A stretch of 64,000 nt of DNA from Serinus canaria (GCF_022539315.1 NC_066329.1:4625072-4689071); one strand, 5' to 3'. Numbered from the stretch's first letter, positions 45,911 through 59,379 are shown. Translations and numbers: made by a program. Notes: a model not told the origin generated them from the sequence alone.

Positions 45911-47689
45911 TTAAAAAGGGAAGGGAAAATGACAGAGAAAAGCAGGAAGAAAGGACAGAGAAGGAGCCCAGAATTATTTGTGATGATGAAATTCAGGGAA
46001 AGGTGGCTGGAGGATCATTCAAAACCCAGATTCCTTAATTGTGGTTTTATCCACAACCCAGTAAAAATGAATTATGAGTCCCAGAGAGAGATGGGGCAGA
46101 AGGTGAGGCTGGAGTTTGCAGGGAGGGGGGGCAGGAGGGCAGGGACCACAGCAGGAGCACTGCTCACACACAGAGTGGGACAGGGCACGGCCAAAAACAC
46201 CCCAGGGGCACTCTGGGACACACAAAAAGAGCTGCTGGGCTGGAAAGGGTAGGAGAGACCCTTAATTTTGGGGGGAGGGTTCAGCAGCAAGGCAGGGAAG
46301 CCCCCCAGTGTTTTGGGGTTCCCTGTGCTTCTGGCAGGTGTCATCAGATCAGTCTGGATCAGTGTGAGTTTGGGAGAGGGCTGCAGGAGACACCAGATCA
46401 GATAAATCAGATAAATCTGACAATCCTGGGGCTTGGCTGCCCACTTTTCTCTCTCAGCTCTTCCAGGGGCATCTCGTGGAGCTCTGACAAAATAACCTCA
46501 GCCATGAGGGGTCTGTGAGGGGCTGCAGGAGGAGGAAAACACCTCCTCAGAAATCTGGGATCCCACAGCTGAACCCCTTGGGCCAGAGCAGGGGCAGCTG
46601 GTGGGACCTGCTGGGTGAACAAGAACCTGGCCCAGGAAACAGGACAAGACACAACAAAACGTGGGTAAAATAAACAAAAAGCAGGGAAATCCTCCCCAGG
46701 AATTCTGCTGGCCTGAGAAGGGTGGAGGAGCTGCAATACTCTGCTGCCCAGAGACTTAAAATGATGAGAAAAATCCCCAAATTGATCAGGTGAAAAGTGG
46801 AAATAGGGCAAAAAGAGGATGGAGAATGGGTGTTTCCACCTCCCTCAGGTCCCATGGGAATTTCAGGAGGCACAGAAGAGCAGTGTGGCCTTCCCAGAGG
46901 TCCCACAGAGCAGCTCAGAGCCTGAACAAACACAGAGGGTTTGGGAGCCCCTCTGCCAGAGCAGGTCTGTGGATTTAAACTGAGCCAGGGACATGACCAC
47001 AAAGCACCAGATGTTCCACTGATGGAAATCTGGGTGGATCCAACAGCACCAGGAAAATTCCTACAGCACAGGCTGGGCTGAGGATTTGATGCATTAAACC
47101 CTGCAAGGCTGTGGGTTTGAGTGAGTCCTTCTTAGCAGTGTCACACAGATGAAATTCTCATACCTCAAGCTTTTGCAGGTTATTGGGCAGAATTCTGGGG
47201 GATCTGTTATGCCAAGGATTGTGGCTTGACCCCAATTGTCACCTTTTTCCTAAATAATTCTGATACCAGTACTTCCAAAGGGAAAGAAGGAATCCAGCCC
47301 CCAGCCCTGGGTCAGCTCAGCACTGCTTTACACCTGTTTGACATCACAGTCCTACCTGCCCAAAGAACCAAACCTCTGCTCTACTCCTGCCCGTTTCATT
47401 CAGACACAGGTCCCCAAAATCCCGAGCACTGCAGCATTTCCTCTCTTCATTCAGCACTTGCTGCTCACCTATTTGATTCTTTCACTTTCCACTGGGTCAC
47501 CACTGCAAAAATCTTGGCCCAAGGATGTGAAGCCATGGATATGATTATGGCCTGCTAATGTAAACAGGCAGGAAGGGGTAAAATAGGCTGGTTTTGTGTG
47601 TGTGTGTGAGAGAGGGAGAGGGAGAAGGATCCAGATCCAGTTTATAAACATCCATCTCCAGTAATGAGTCCTCTAGGAAGAAATGAAAA

Positions 47690-48030
47690 ATAGCCCAGGC
47701 CTGGTAAAGTCAATTAAGTTGCTTTTAAATAAGAGGTTACCCAGAGAGGCCAAGAGTTAACATGTAAAGGCTTATTGCCAGTGCTGTAAAAAATAAAAGG
47801 AGGCTTGAATATTTGAAGACATTTGGTTGCTATTATAAACAAGTGGATCTAATAGTGTGGGTACATTCATAGACTAACTGTAGAAGTTGGGCATCTTACA
47901 AGGACACATTGAAAGGAAAAAACTCCAAGGTTCCCTGGCTAAATAATTCCAAATGGGTCATTATAAAACCACTGATACAACACGTGTGGTTGGGACCCAG
48001 GGCATTTATAAGGAAAGCTTTTCAAACCCC
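47690..48030. promoter_or_regulatory. Candidate conserved upstream element
   Basis: AT-rich unique sequence within a CpG-poor block: GTCAATTAAGTTGCTTTTAA, CAAGAGTTAACATG, TATAAACAAGTGGATC (FOX-like plus NKX-like AAGTG), GGTCATTATAAAACC and TTATAAGGAAAGC. Texture and motif based, no alignment. Confidence 0.25.
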
Positions 48031-49138
48031 CCAATAATGAGCAGCTAACAACAAGAGCACAGCCAAAGGTGTGTGTAATCTGCAGGGAACACATGGCAAA
48101 GCTTTTCCCTGCAAATGCTTCTAATGGCCTGGAGAGCAGATGGCCCTGACACCACCTCCAGCCCCTTGCAAAACTCAGCTGAGTTCATCCCAGCGCTGGC
48201 ATTTGGATTTGGAAAAGGGAGAGCAGTGACAGCACCTTCCAGGGAGGGCAGGGCTGGACTCAGAGATGAGAAAAGGAATTAAAGACAAAAGGAGAACAAA
48301 GGTGCTCCTCTTTTCTGCTCCAAAGCCCAGATTTTTCTCCTTGGGCCTAAACCTCATTTTGGGGGGGTTTCAAGGAGGTTACAGTGGGCTGCTAACACAG
48401 TCTGGGCCAGACCTGTAATTCCTGCAAGGACAAATAACCTGGAGTTGGCACCCACACAGCAAAGTCACCTTCTCACAGAGGCCAGTGCCGACCCCCTGCC
48501 CCCTTATAAAGATTAATGCTTTTTTGTTTAATGAGCAATTCTGATGTGGTGATGAGAAATTTCATACCTGTTTGGATTTTAAAATATGCATTTGTACCTT
48601 TTAAAAGGTGCACATTATAAAATCTGTGTATATATGCAGAGGTGCTTCCCAAGATATCCCAAGCTGCCAGCTCTTGCCTTTGGGAGCAGTGGAAATGCTG
48701 TTCTCTGCTCCAACTCCTGCAGCAACATTCCCAGAGCATCTCATGCTGTGTGACATCCCTCCACTCCCATGGAGCTGCTTTTCCAAAGGAAAAACTCCTC
48801 ATTTGGGTGACAGGCTTGACAAAGCCCCAGCATCCCTCCCTCAAGGCAGGCTCAGACTGGATCAGAAGTTCTGAGCACCACAGACCCAGCTCAGAGCTGA
48901 TCCCAACCATTCCTCCCCTCTCAGCACACATTTAAATATCTCACACTCATCCCCAGATCCCACAGTTACAGAGAGGAGATGTGAGAGGGAGGTCCAAGGA
49001 GTCAGGAAGGACCATGGTTTATGATCCTAAAGAGGCAGAATGACCCTCAGTGAGGATGGTTTTAGGAGCATTGATATAAATTTGAGTTAAATATTAAACT
49101 GCTCCTGACTATCCAGCAGCAGCAGGATGTCTCTGCCC

Positions 49139-50447
49139 CTGCCCTGCCAGAGGTGAGGCTCACATGGGAATTCCCAGGAGCCACAGCATCCCCACCCAGG
49201 ATCTGGGATCAGAATTCCTCATTTTGGAATGAAATTTTGAACAACCTATCCCTCAGCATGGATCCCTGAGCTGCTGCTCTGGCTCTGGTGATGCCTCAGG
49301 TTTAGCTTTTCTATTTTTCAGGTTCTGTGCTGCTTTAGTGTGTGGGTCTGAGCTTCATATTATGGGATGCCGAGCTCTGTGCACAGAGCAGGGAGACAAA
49401 ACAATTCCTTCTCCAGCTGGGGACCAAGGACAAATGATCCAAATCTCAGCCCAAGAGAACAAACACCGTGGGCTAAAGAGAGAAAACCAAGCAGGATGGG
49501 ACTTCATAACCTAAAGCTGAAATTGGACAATTAACTCCAATATGCAAATGGAGCAGAACTTGTAAAAGTGAGAGACCCCATGACCTTTCATGCATTTTGT
49601 GACCATTTTGGTTCATCCTGGCTGGGCTCTTGTGCTGCCCAAGGTGGATCCATGGAGGTTTTAAATAAATCCCTGCTTGATTCTTTAAAGAATATTTACT
49701 TTATCCTCTCTGTCCAGCCTCTGTTCTAGGTCAGCCTTCCAAGGCATCCCTGGAGCTGATTTCCTGCAGGCTCAGCAAGCAGCAGGACAGGGGATCAGGG
49801 GTGCCCTGCCCTTCCAGCCTCTGCCCCCCTCCCTCACTCCCTGTCAGGGACAAGCTCAGGGCAATGAACGTCACCAGGGGGAGGTGGGGACAGAGCTCAG
49901 CAGCATTTCCTGCACCAGAGCCTCGATGGGCAGAGTCCTGAGCCCCCCTGGCCCTCAGAGGGAGGGGATTCCAGTAGGAATCATTGCTCCACTGGGAGGA
50001 CCAGTCATGGGATCTCCCACTTTTATAAGTTCTGCTCCATTTGCATACTGGAGTTAATTGTCCAATTCCAGCTTTAACCCATGCAGTCCCACCCTGCTTG
50101 TTTTTGTCTCTCCAGTCCATGCTGTTTGTGCTCTTGGGCTTGAAATTTGTCCTCGGTCCCCAGCTAGAGCAGGAATTGTTTTGTCTCCCTGCTCTGTGCA
50201 CAGAGCTCACCATCCCATAATATGAAGCTCAGACCCACACACTAAAGCAGCACAGAACCTGAAAAATAGAAAAGCTAAAGCTGAGGCATCACCAGAGCCA
50301 GAGCAGCAGCTCAGGGATCCATGCTGAGGGATAGGTTGTTCAAAATTTCATTCCAAAATGAGGAATTCTGATCCCAGATCCTGGGTGGGGATGCTGTGGC
50401 TCCTGGGAATTCCCATGTGAGCCTCACCTCTGGCTCTGGCAGGGCAC
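49139..50447. repeat. Long imperfect inverted repeat (two ~446-bp arms, ~417-bp loop)
   Basis: Left arm 49139-49585 and right arm 50003-50447 are reverse complements along their whole length with scattered mismatches and small indels (roughly 85-95% by eye). Examples: CATATTATGGGATG near 49356-49369 against CATCCCATAATATG at 50210-50223, and ATATGCAAATGGAGCAGAAC on the left against GTTCTGCTCCATTTGCATAC on the right. The loop is about 49586-50002. A transcript through it would fold into a ~445-bp hairpin. No transposase frame or clear target-site duplication was seen. Confidence 0.9.
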
Positions 50448-51734
50448 AGGGGAGTAGCAAGGAGCAGCCAGAGCTGGGCAGAGACCCTGAGAGCAGAGCT
50501 GGCTGCTGTCCTGGCTGCTCTCTGGAGCGTGGGATGGCAGAGGAGGAGGCAGGAGTGCAAACCTGCCTCTATTTGTTCAAGCCAGCAGTAAATTAATGCT
50601 GCAAACCTGCCAGGCTGAGCCTGTGGTTTCAGGGAGATTTTTCTGGTCCGGGGTATTATACACACAGGTTTCCTTTCTAGCCCTTGATAAACACTTCTGA
50701 CCAACTACTCAGGAGGAGCAGGGTGGGGGGAACATTCCCAAATCCCAGTGTGAAAACCCTGGTGCCTCCCCTCTCCTGTACACAGTGCCCTTGTCACCAG
50801 AGTCCTGCACCTGGCTCCCAGGGTGGGACAAGCTCTCCCAGACGTGCTTCCTGTGATCTGGGGGGGTCACCTGGCAGTCAGCAGCAGGGAGGGTCACCCT
50901 GGGTGTCAGCAGGTCTGTGCCACCCCAGGGAAGCCCTGGAATTTTTTTTAACCTCTCCAGTGCTGTCAAAGAGGAGAGCAGCTAGAGCCTGGAGGCACTG
51001 GGGTGAGAGAGTCCAGTCTGGGGAGATGCCAATGAGGAATCTGGCTCCAGAAATTGCCCAGAGCCCCCCTGCCACCCCCCAGAGACCCCAGCAGCACCTC
51101 ACACCAGCAGGAGCAGCCTGGAGCACGGTCTGGGCACTGCTGCACATCCAAAGCTGTGGTGAAGGGCTCCACCCTGGAGCAGACTTGGGGAATTAGGAGC
51201 TAAATAAACCCTTCTTGAATTTATTTTGTAGGTGAAAATCCCTCTGGTTTAGGGATGTGCTCAGTGTCACAGGGCACAGGTCCTGAATTTGGGGTCTCTC
51301 CCAAAGGTGCCAGCTTGGTGCAGAGCAAGTGCACAGCCTGTTCCCCTAAGGGAAGGGGGTGAGTCCTGCCTGGGCCTGCCTCCAGCAGCTGATTCATCTC
51401 TCTGATTCTCTCCAATCTCAGTTTGGGGTGTCTGGTCCCATTTCCATGCTGTCACTCCTAGAAACAAATCTCCTGTGCCACATGGGCTGGGAACAAGTCA
51501 GTGGGTCCAGAGAACCCCCAGAGGAGCATCACTGGAAAAGCTGCACCCACAGTAACACACCTCTGCATAGACACCAGAAAATCCCTCCCAAGAACGAGTC
51601 TGACAGCCAAATTTCTTCAGTTTCACTCATTTGTCCTCCCCAAACCTCCCTTTGAGCCTGCTGGGGCAGAGGAGGTCACTGAGGAGGGGGAGCTCACTGT
51701 GGAAGGGCTGCTCCACCCTGCCCGTGCTGAGAGC

Positions 51735-51866
51735 AGCCAGGAGGGACCAGAGGGCAAAGCTGTGCTCCAGAAACATGGAATGATAAATTTACACAGAGCC
51801 AAGAGGGACCAGAGAGCAAAGCTGTGCTCCAGAAACATGGAATGATGACATCTACACAGAGCCAGG
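51735..51866 (+). repeat. Tandem duplication, 66-bp unit, 2 copies
   Basis: Two adjacent copies of AGGGACCAGAGGGCAAAGCT followed by GTGCTCCAGAAACATGGAAT and a short divergent tail ending ACACAGAGCCA. They differ at a handful of positions. A recent local duplication, not coding. Confidence 0.93.
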
Positions 51867-52832
51867 GGGCACAGGGAGCTGAGATCCACCAGCAGGGCAG
51901 GGAATGCCCTTGGACTGGTGGCAAAGAGGGGGAAGGAGGTGCAGGAACTTGAGGTGACTGCAGAGGGCTGGCAGCCAGCCCAGCAGGCAGCCACACAACC
52001 AGGAGCTGTCCCTCCATGCCAGCAGCCAGGCAAGCCCAGGGAGGTTCCTGGGCAGCTCCTTCTCCTCCCTTTCCCCTGGCACAAGCAGCCCAGCCTCCCT
52101 GGCATGGCTGGGCATGGCTGTGCTGATCCCAGGTGAGATCTGCCCCTCTGTAAAACTCCTCACATGCACCTCATCCCTTCTCTCCACACACAGAGCATCT
52201 CCTAAACTGCCCCTGTCACATCCCAGAGCAGGAGAGAGAAGAGAGATGTGAGAGTTGCTGGGTCAGGCTGAGTCGGGTCCCACAGCTGGAAGGAGCTGCA
52301 GGGTCTCACAAACCCTGGGGTTTTTGGGGTTTTTGGGGACAGCAAATCTCTGCAGCACAAAAACTCATTTTGTGATGCTCAGATGTTTGAGATACTCAAA
52401 CCTCAGGGCTGGGAAGCCCTGCCTGGGGAGAGGGAAGGAGCAGGAATGTATCTGTGCATATGGGAGCATCCTCCCTGTGCTGGTTTGATGCTCAGGTGGT
52501 GCATGGGGACATGGATGGCTCAGCCTCAGGGCCAGGCTGGCTCTGAAACCTCTGCTCTGAGCTCGTCTTTCCCCTCTGCAAAAGGAACACCACGAGGGAG
52601 GAAAAACCCCAAACCCCTCTTGTATCAGCCAGGAGACAAAATCCACTTAGTATCACATCAAAAACAAAAAAGGAAAAGTGCCCCTAGAGGGAGATCAGTC
52701 AGCGAGGGGCTGTCCCTGCGCTCCAGTTTGGATTAGATCCTGCCGCAGGGAATAAACAACTTTCACCTTGCCGTGACCCCAGGGATCCTCCAGCCCGCCC
52801 GGGCGGCGCTGCCAGCGTCCCACGGAGCTGCG

Positions 52833-53020
52833 GGAGCCCTGGGCAGGGACACCGGGAGGGAGCCCTGGGCAGGGACACCGGGAGGGAGCCCTGGGCAGGG
52901 ACACCGGGAGGGAGCACTGGCCGTGCCAAACCAGGGACAGCCCTGGGCAGGGACACCGGGAGGGACCCCTGGCCGTGCCAAACCAGGAGCCCCCCTGGGC
53001 AGACACACCTGGAGGGAGCC
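52833..53020 (+). repeat. Minisatellite, 26-bp unit plus longer derived units
   Basis: The unit GAGCCCTGGGCAGGGACACC plus GGGAGG occurs several times at 26-bp spacing, then in longer units that include TGGCCGTGCCAAACCAGG. It is CpG-containing in an otherwise CpG-poor block. Confidence 0.92.
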
Positions 53021-56000
53021 CTGGCCATGCCAAGCCAGCAGGCACCTCAACCCCCAGGCACCTCAACCCCCAGCTGCTTTTTTTGCTGAAATTTGTATTT
53101 TTATTTTTTTTTTTTTGCTGAAATGGAGCCCGTGGAACAGGCAGGATTTTATTGTGCTGCACACAGAGATAAATAAAGTAATTTTGAGTCTTGGGGATGA
53201 AACAGGTATTAGATATTTGGCATCCTGGCTGAGATACACAGATTCAATCTGCCTGTATTTTACCTCCAGGCTGCTTGTCAGGCATCCTCCCCCAGGCCAA
53301 GTGGGAGGGATCCATCTGAGCCTCCAATTAAAGCCCAGCTCTTCTTGCCTTGTAGGCAAAAGGGGGGAAAATAGAAGAAAAAAAAAGATAATTCTGTCAG
53401 CACGGATGTCTCCTACGCTGAGGGGTTTGCAAAGAAGTAAAAGCTGAGCCTCTATTAGCCCATTTGCAAAGTTATGGACTGTAAATAAACAGAGCAGAGC
53501 AGTTCCCCCACCTAGGAGATAGCACAAGCCAGTGGACAGCACTGACAAGCCCAGCCTTGCTGTAACTGGCTTATCTTTCTAATCCTCTGGATTATTAATA
53601 GTAGTGGGGCTGTGATAGAGTCCAGAGGCCACCCCGTGACAGACACCACCGTGTGAAGCATCCCACAGACACACGGGGAGGGGCTGGCCCTGCCTCCCCA
53701 GGGCTCCTGGCCAGGAGGATGGGACAGGGCAGGCACAGGAAGGTGAGCTGGAGAGCCTGAGACCACAGAGCTCATCAGCAGCACAGGAGAAAACAAATCT
53801 GCTCCCTCCCAAACTCTTTGTCCAGCCCACCAAGCTCAGAGCAGCATTCTTGCTGCTATTGCTTCCCACTTTCCCCTCCACAGTCCTTTGGGAGGTTGGA
53901 AGCCACCTCCCTTGTCTTGGTCACACCAAAACCATGCCAGAGAAGGGATCAGAACCCTGAGGATCAGCCATAAAGTGGCCAGCTCAGTGCCTGATCTGAC
54001 AGAAATCCAGTTTCTTTGCCATATTTCATGGGGTTAATCCACCATTAGCTCAGCTGAGCCTGCCCACCCCACAGCCGGACCCTGGGAGGTGTGAGCAGGC
54101 AGGAGCTGGGGGGATGGAGGGAGGAGAGGGAGGAGAGGCAGGGACCAGCCCACCCCTCTCCACAGGGGCTGAGCTGGACCATCAAACCAGGCTCAGAGCT
54201 AAGGAGAAAAGCCACAAACCAGGTTCCATCCAACTGCTGCCACTCACTGTGGGATGGGAGTCACTGCTCCACCTGGTGCCTGCTGATTTCCTTCCTCCAA
54301 AACTCCTGGAGCTGGTGGGGATTGCAGAGTGGGATGGAGGGGGTGGGCCTGAGGAACAGCAGCAGCACAGAGCACCTGCTGGGGCTCCAGTTCTGGGGCT
54401 CCTGATGTGAGCAGAGCTGGAGACCACCAGCCCCTGCCCAGCCCATGGAAGGGCCACAGCCCCTCATGGCTGAGCTTGAGGACAAGGAGGAAATGGGTCA
54501 GGCAGCACAGGTGCCCTCTAGGATGGGATTTTCAGACCTTTCATTCCAGCTGGTGTCCAAAAGGAAAGCCTGAAGCCCAAGAGGAGCTGGCAGCAGTGAC
54601 AGCTCAGTGCCAGCTCAGTGCCAGCTCAGTGTCTCTGCTGTCTCCTGCCCACCTCAGTCCCACTCCCTGATTTAGAGGGAGCCCTCAGGCTCTGAGCTCT
54701 GCCCAGGCCTCTGGAACCACAGGAACCTGGGGAAGAGGCCAGCTCTTCCCATGGACAGATCTCAGTGTCCCCACCAGGCTCTGGACACTGCTCCCTCCCA
54801 GCTGATGGTTGAAATTCCACATTTCTCTCTTGCTGCACCCTCCTGCCCAAAGCCAAGCCCCTGCTCCTAACCCACTGTCCCCAGGAGCATTTCCCTTTGC
54901 CTCCTGCTGGTTTAGTTTGGCTCCTGCCTGGATGCCCACAAAGCCCTGACTTTCCTGCTGGCTCCTGCTGCTTGAGCAGTTTCCTCCAGAGGCAAATGGG
55001 TGCATTCAACAGAGCAATAAAATCCCAGAGACTTTCTGGGCACGGGGCCTAATCCAACTCCCAGGGAACACGAGGAGGAGGAGGAGGAGGAAGGTTTTGC
55101 TCTTCAAGTGAGGGGGCTGCTGGGACAGTGACACTGCCATGCTGGTGGACCTCTTCCCAGGTCAGCACTGGGAAGGCAGCAAGTGGTAAAAGTCTTTTCC
55201 ACTGCATGGATGCCCCCTTGTTCCCACTCATGTTTTCTCAGTGCTACCTTGTGCTCCCTAAGCGAGCCATAAATTCAGTCATATGGGTTTTCTCTGTCCT
55301 ACTTCTTCTTTTTTTTGACATCCATTTAATGACTTTTCTCTTTAATATATGGCAGGCATTTTCCTTCTAAAATACCTGAGGTTTAGGACAGGTAGTAAAT
55401 GGAGACCTCTCACAGAACCACTGGCCCAGAACCCAGTCTTACTGGCACTTAGAAAAGGAGATCCATTTTTCCCTCTCTGCTCTTCAATTAGCTGCAATGT
55501 TTGCCTTTAAAACATAAAATTAGAAGCCTTTTTTAGAGGCACAAAGCAATATTATACTGCAAAACACATTTTTATTCTCCCCTCCCTGCTTCCACTTCAG
55601 CACAGCAGATATATGAGACAGCTGGTTTCTAGGCACTGCTCTCTTCTGAAGATTTAGGGTCCAACTTGCAGTTCCTGTGAAAATAATGACCTCCCTTGCT
55701 CTTTGTAGGCCTGTGCTTGATCCTGCCCATATTAGCAGGACCTTTCAGGTCGAGTACTAGAGGATTTAGTGCTGGAGAGCAGAGGTAGCCAGCAGGCAAA
55801 CATCCCCGAGGCCGTGCAGTGAATGTACAGGGCAGCACTTCTCACGTGTCCCAGAGCTGCTTTCTCAAGGAAAAGCTTCACAGAGCCACTCTCACCCAGC
55901 CAGGTGTCTCCTCACTCAGGGACCAATGAACAGGGTTGGGGGAGGCTCTGGCAGGGAGTGCCACGGGGATGGAGGTCCCAGGGATGCAGGCTGTGCACAA

Positions 56001-57778
56001 CACGAGGATGGGTCTCGTGCCAGCCCCTGCCTGGGGTTGGTGCCCACACCAACCCAGGGGCAGCCTCAGCCACCACTGCCTGACCAGCACAAATCCCTGG
56101 GCCACAGCCACAGCACCACAAATCACAGGGTGGCCCCTCTTGGTTAGGAAGAGCAGAGCAGCACTTGATGCTCCTGCTGAACTCCAACACACACACACAG
56201 AGCCCTTCCTGCTCTGCTCCCCCCTTTGGAGTCCAAGGAGCTCTGAACCCATCCCTGCTCCAGGTAGGCAGCCTCAGCTCAAAGCCCAGCAGCTGATGCT
56301 GCTGGCTCTGGAGATCTGTGCTTGGATTGCTGGGAGGCTGCAGAGCCCAGCCACGGCCACCCAGACTTCTACAAATCCCCAGTCGTGTGCTGCTACAAGG
56401 TGAAGCCAACCCAGCTCAGAGGAACAGCTCAAATGTTTGCACTCATGATCTCCAGCTGGTCCATGCCATTCTCCTCCTGGCATCAGCCTTGCTGTCACAA
56501 ATTCATAAATAAACACCATCTAAGACAAAAAGCAGCTAACATTCATATTTTCTTCAAGTGGTTCAAGTCAGCCACAGCATAGGAGAGTGAAAAATATCCT
56601 GGGATGGCAGCTATTGATCTCAAGAGGCAGTGAATTGTGCTCCATGTTGGATCAAAGGGGAGCACAGAGCAGAGAAGAGCCACTTTCTCCACCACACATT
56701 GATGATTTTCCAGATGTCTCTTGTGGGAAATAATGGCACTCAGCACTGTTAACAAAAAGCAGCCAAATCACAGGAAAGGGAGGCTTGGCTCTTTTATCTC
56801 ACTGGTGTTACTCATCCATCTCTAGAGCAAGCTGATAGCAGAATGACTGATTCCAAAACTACAGGAAAGAGCAAAAAAGTCCATGAAACCACTGAGAGGG
56901 ATCAGCAGATGTACCTGCCCCTGGAATTCTGTCTGTGCCCTCAGTCCCTGTCTGCCTGCCTTATCTGCTGGGCTCTGGGCAGAGCAGCCCAGCCAGGCCA
57001 GCAGGGCTGCAGGACCCCAGTGCTCCTGCAGAGCCCTCATGGGGAAACAGGGCATTGCCTCCACTGCCAGCCTCAAGGAACCAAAATAATCCCTCTTTCT
57101 CTTCCTATTCCCCAGCATACAAAAAGCAGCTGATTTCCCTTAGTTTTTCTTTATTTTTACTACTCTTCAAGTGTTGTTGCCTCTTAAGGCTGAAGTGGCA
57201 GGAGGGGACAGCTCTGACAGCCAGAACACCAAACCAAAAGGCAGCAAAACCTGGGGGTGCTGAAACCTTTAAAGTCCCCTGATCCTGGGCTCCTCCACCA
57301 GTCTCTCTTCCACCAGCCCCTGAGGATTTGTTCCCAGGTAGCAGGAGGTGTTCTGTGCTGTGGATGGCCCAGGAACACTTCTGGGGCTGGGTTTCCCGGG
57401 AATGCTGGGCTGAGGTGGCTCCTCTCAGCCCTTCTCCCCACCTAACACAAAGCAGGTGCGGTGCCCTGCCCCTCCCAAAACTTCTGAACTCCACCAAGTG
57501 CTTCAAGTCCCTGATTTTGGGATACTGAGGGACTTTTCCTCGATGCTCCAGGGAGGAAATAATAAAGGCAGCTCAAGTCCCATGCAGGCAGTGAGAGGGA
57601 AAGGGCTCAGCTTTGGGGCTGCCCTCCTTGTCCTCACCCGGGTTTGTGAGGCTTCAGCACTTCTCCCTTTCTATTTAGGTGCTTCTAACTGCCCAGAGAG
57701 GCATAAATTTAGGTTTGCCCCTCCAAAGCCTCAGTGAGGAGCTCGACATTGAAGAGCTCGTTGAAAAAACCCGGGATT

Positions 57779-57806
57779 TGTGTGTGTGTGTGTGTGTGTG
57801 TGTGTG
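57779..57806 (+). repeat. (TG)14 microsatellite
   Basis: A perfect TG run at the boundary where CpG density increases. Confidence 0.97.
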
Positions 57807-58559
57807 AACGCTGCTCATTGACGTGTCTGAGGAGCTCCAAGCTTCCCACTCCCTCTGAGTTGTTTTAAAACTATGCATTTTCCCCAAAAGCATTCACCCA
57901 AACCCAAGCAAACCGAGCGGGCTGTTTTCTGTCAAAGTCTCAAAAACACCAAGCCCGCTGCAAGACACGTCTTAAGAATCCCTCAATTAATGAAAATGTG
58001 AAATCCGAGGGAAAAAGAAAAATCTTCAGGAAAACCGAGGAGAAGTTAAAAACAACTCCTTCAGGAAAGAGAATTTTAATTAAAAATAATATCCCGGTGG
58101 ATAATTTATGTTTCTACCTAAAGATTTAAATTGCAGAAGCAGCAAAGTAGATTTTTTTTTTTTTTTTAACGCCATCAACATCCGAGAGTGGAAAACACCA
58201 GATTTCAAATTCATGTATTCTATATTTGAACATCTTGTTTCTATTTAACAGAATAGGCCTTTTTTTCTCCGGATTTTTCTCTCTCTTTTTTTTTTTTTTT
58301 TGCCATTTCCCCCCCCCTTCCTTTATTTTTTTTTTAACCCAACATATAATTCATCCTAATATATTACAAATGGCACACTGAAAGAGCATGCCCGGAAAAT
58401 ATTAATAATTGAATTCAAATGAGTTTTCCCTAAAAGTCTAGAATCGAGGGGAGAAATTCTGAAACGTATTTGTGAGTGGAAAATGGGGAGGGAAAAAAAA
58501 AATAATCGAGACAGAGAGATTTTTCCAGGCGTTCTGAGAAACGAACTGTGCTGTGTGGA

Positions 58560-59210
58560 GTCTCTCCGAGCATGACAGAAAGGGGATTAAAGCAGGTGAC
58601 ACTTTGAACTTAGCTTAGATAAGTGACCCTCAAAATCAACAGTCCAAAAGTTTAGTACACAGATTCCCTGGACACGTCTAGTCGGGTCTTCGTCAAAACC
58701 TTCCCGACTTCAGTAAGTCAAATTAAAATAAAGAAGACAGGTTGCTCGGGTTATCTCCTGCTATTGTTTTAGCCACTTATTAGCGCTAATGGACAATTAG
58801 TGGTCGGCGCAGATATTTACTGCAATCCGAGGCAAAGGGGATAATTCTTTGTTTGCTTCTGTGTGGGGGAAAAGCTCATCTGCGGTCAAATGTATAAAAA
58901 TAGCAGCCAGCAAAGAAGTGTGAAAGACACCAGTTAAACAGCCCGATTTCCAATTTCCAAAGGAGAATATAGTTGAAAACAGATCCGGCTACGGAGTTTT
59001 AAGGAATCCTCCCGATGCACTTGAAGCACGAGGAAGTCTGCACTTTATAAACAACCAAATATATGCTGGGGATAAAAGGCGAGGCTTTTTGAACTCCTAG
59101 CTGGCGTGTTAGGAAGACCTTTAATGACATTAGCAGTTCTTCAAACCCAGAAAGGCCACATTATTTCTGATCCTATATGGTCACCACATGTAGCTTTATA
59201 AAAAGGGGGA
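58560..59210. promoter_or_regulatory. Candidate conserved upstream enhancer cluster
   Basis: About 650 bp with no simple repeat and many developmental motifs. AGATAAGTGA (58617-58626) joins GATA and NKX cores. Also present are GGTTATCTCC, TATTAGCGCTAATGGACAAT (homeodomain pairs), GTATAAAAATAGCAG (MEF2-like, one mismatch), GAAGTGTGAAAG, ATGCACTTGAAG and CCTTTAATGACATTAGC. Retained CpGs and dense ordered sequence suggest constraint. A CpG-dense stretch follows at 59.38 kb, so a distal promoter is an alternative explanation. Confidence 0.4.
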
Positions 59211-59379
59211 GAGAAGAAGAAAAAAAAAAAAAACACCAAAAAAACCCCCAACAAAAAAACTAAAAAAAACCAACCCTCCCTTCATGCCAATAAATAACTT
59301 GCCAGAAGAGAAAATATTTACCGCTGCTTTTCAAAATTCTTTACGCGTGCAGTAAAATCCTCCTCGGAGAAAATGAGCC

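Larger units (their letters stand above)
44600..57750. other. CpG-poor intergenic block with repeats
   Basis: No host gene recognised. The block is mostly CpG-poor sequence with CAGCC/CTGGG words. It contains a CR1 relic (45745-45910), a possible conserved segment (47690-48030), a long inverted repeat (49139-50447), a 66-bp tandem duplication, a 26-bp minisatellite and AT-richer unique stretches (53150-53270, 55240-55560). Open frames of 100-220 codons show no family signature. Confidence 0.75.

Noticed and set aside
49731..50213. 160-codon minus-strand frame within the inverted repeat
   Set aside because: It crosses loop and arm without any similarity to a transposase or other protein.
59175..59190. 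CCTATATGG as an SRF CArG box
   Set aside because: Only five A/T bases lie between CC and GG; one short of consensus.
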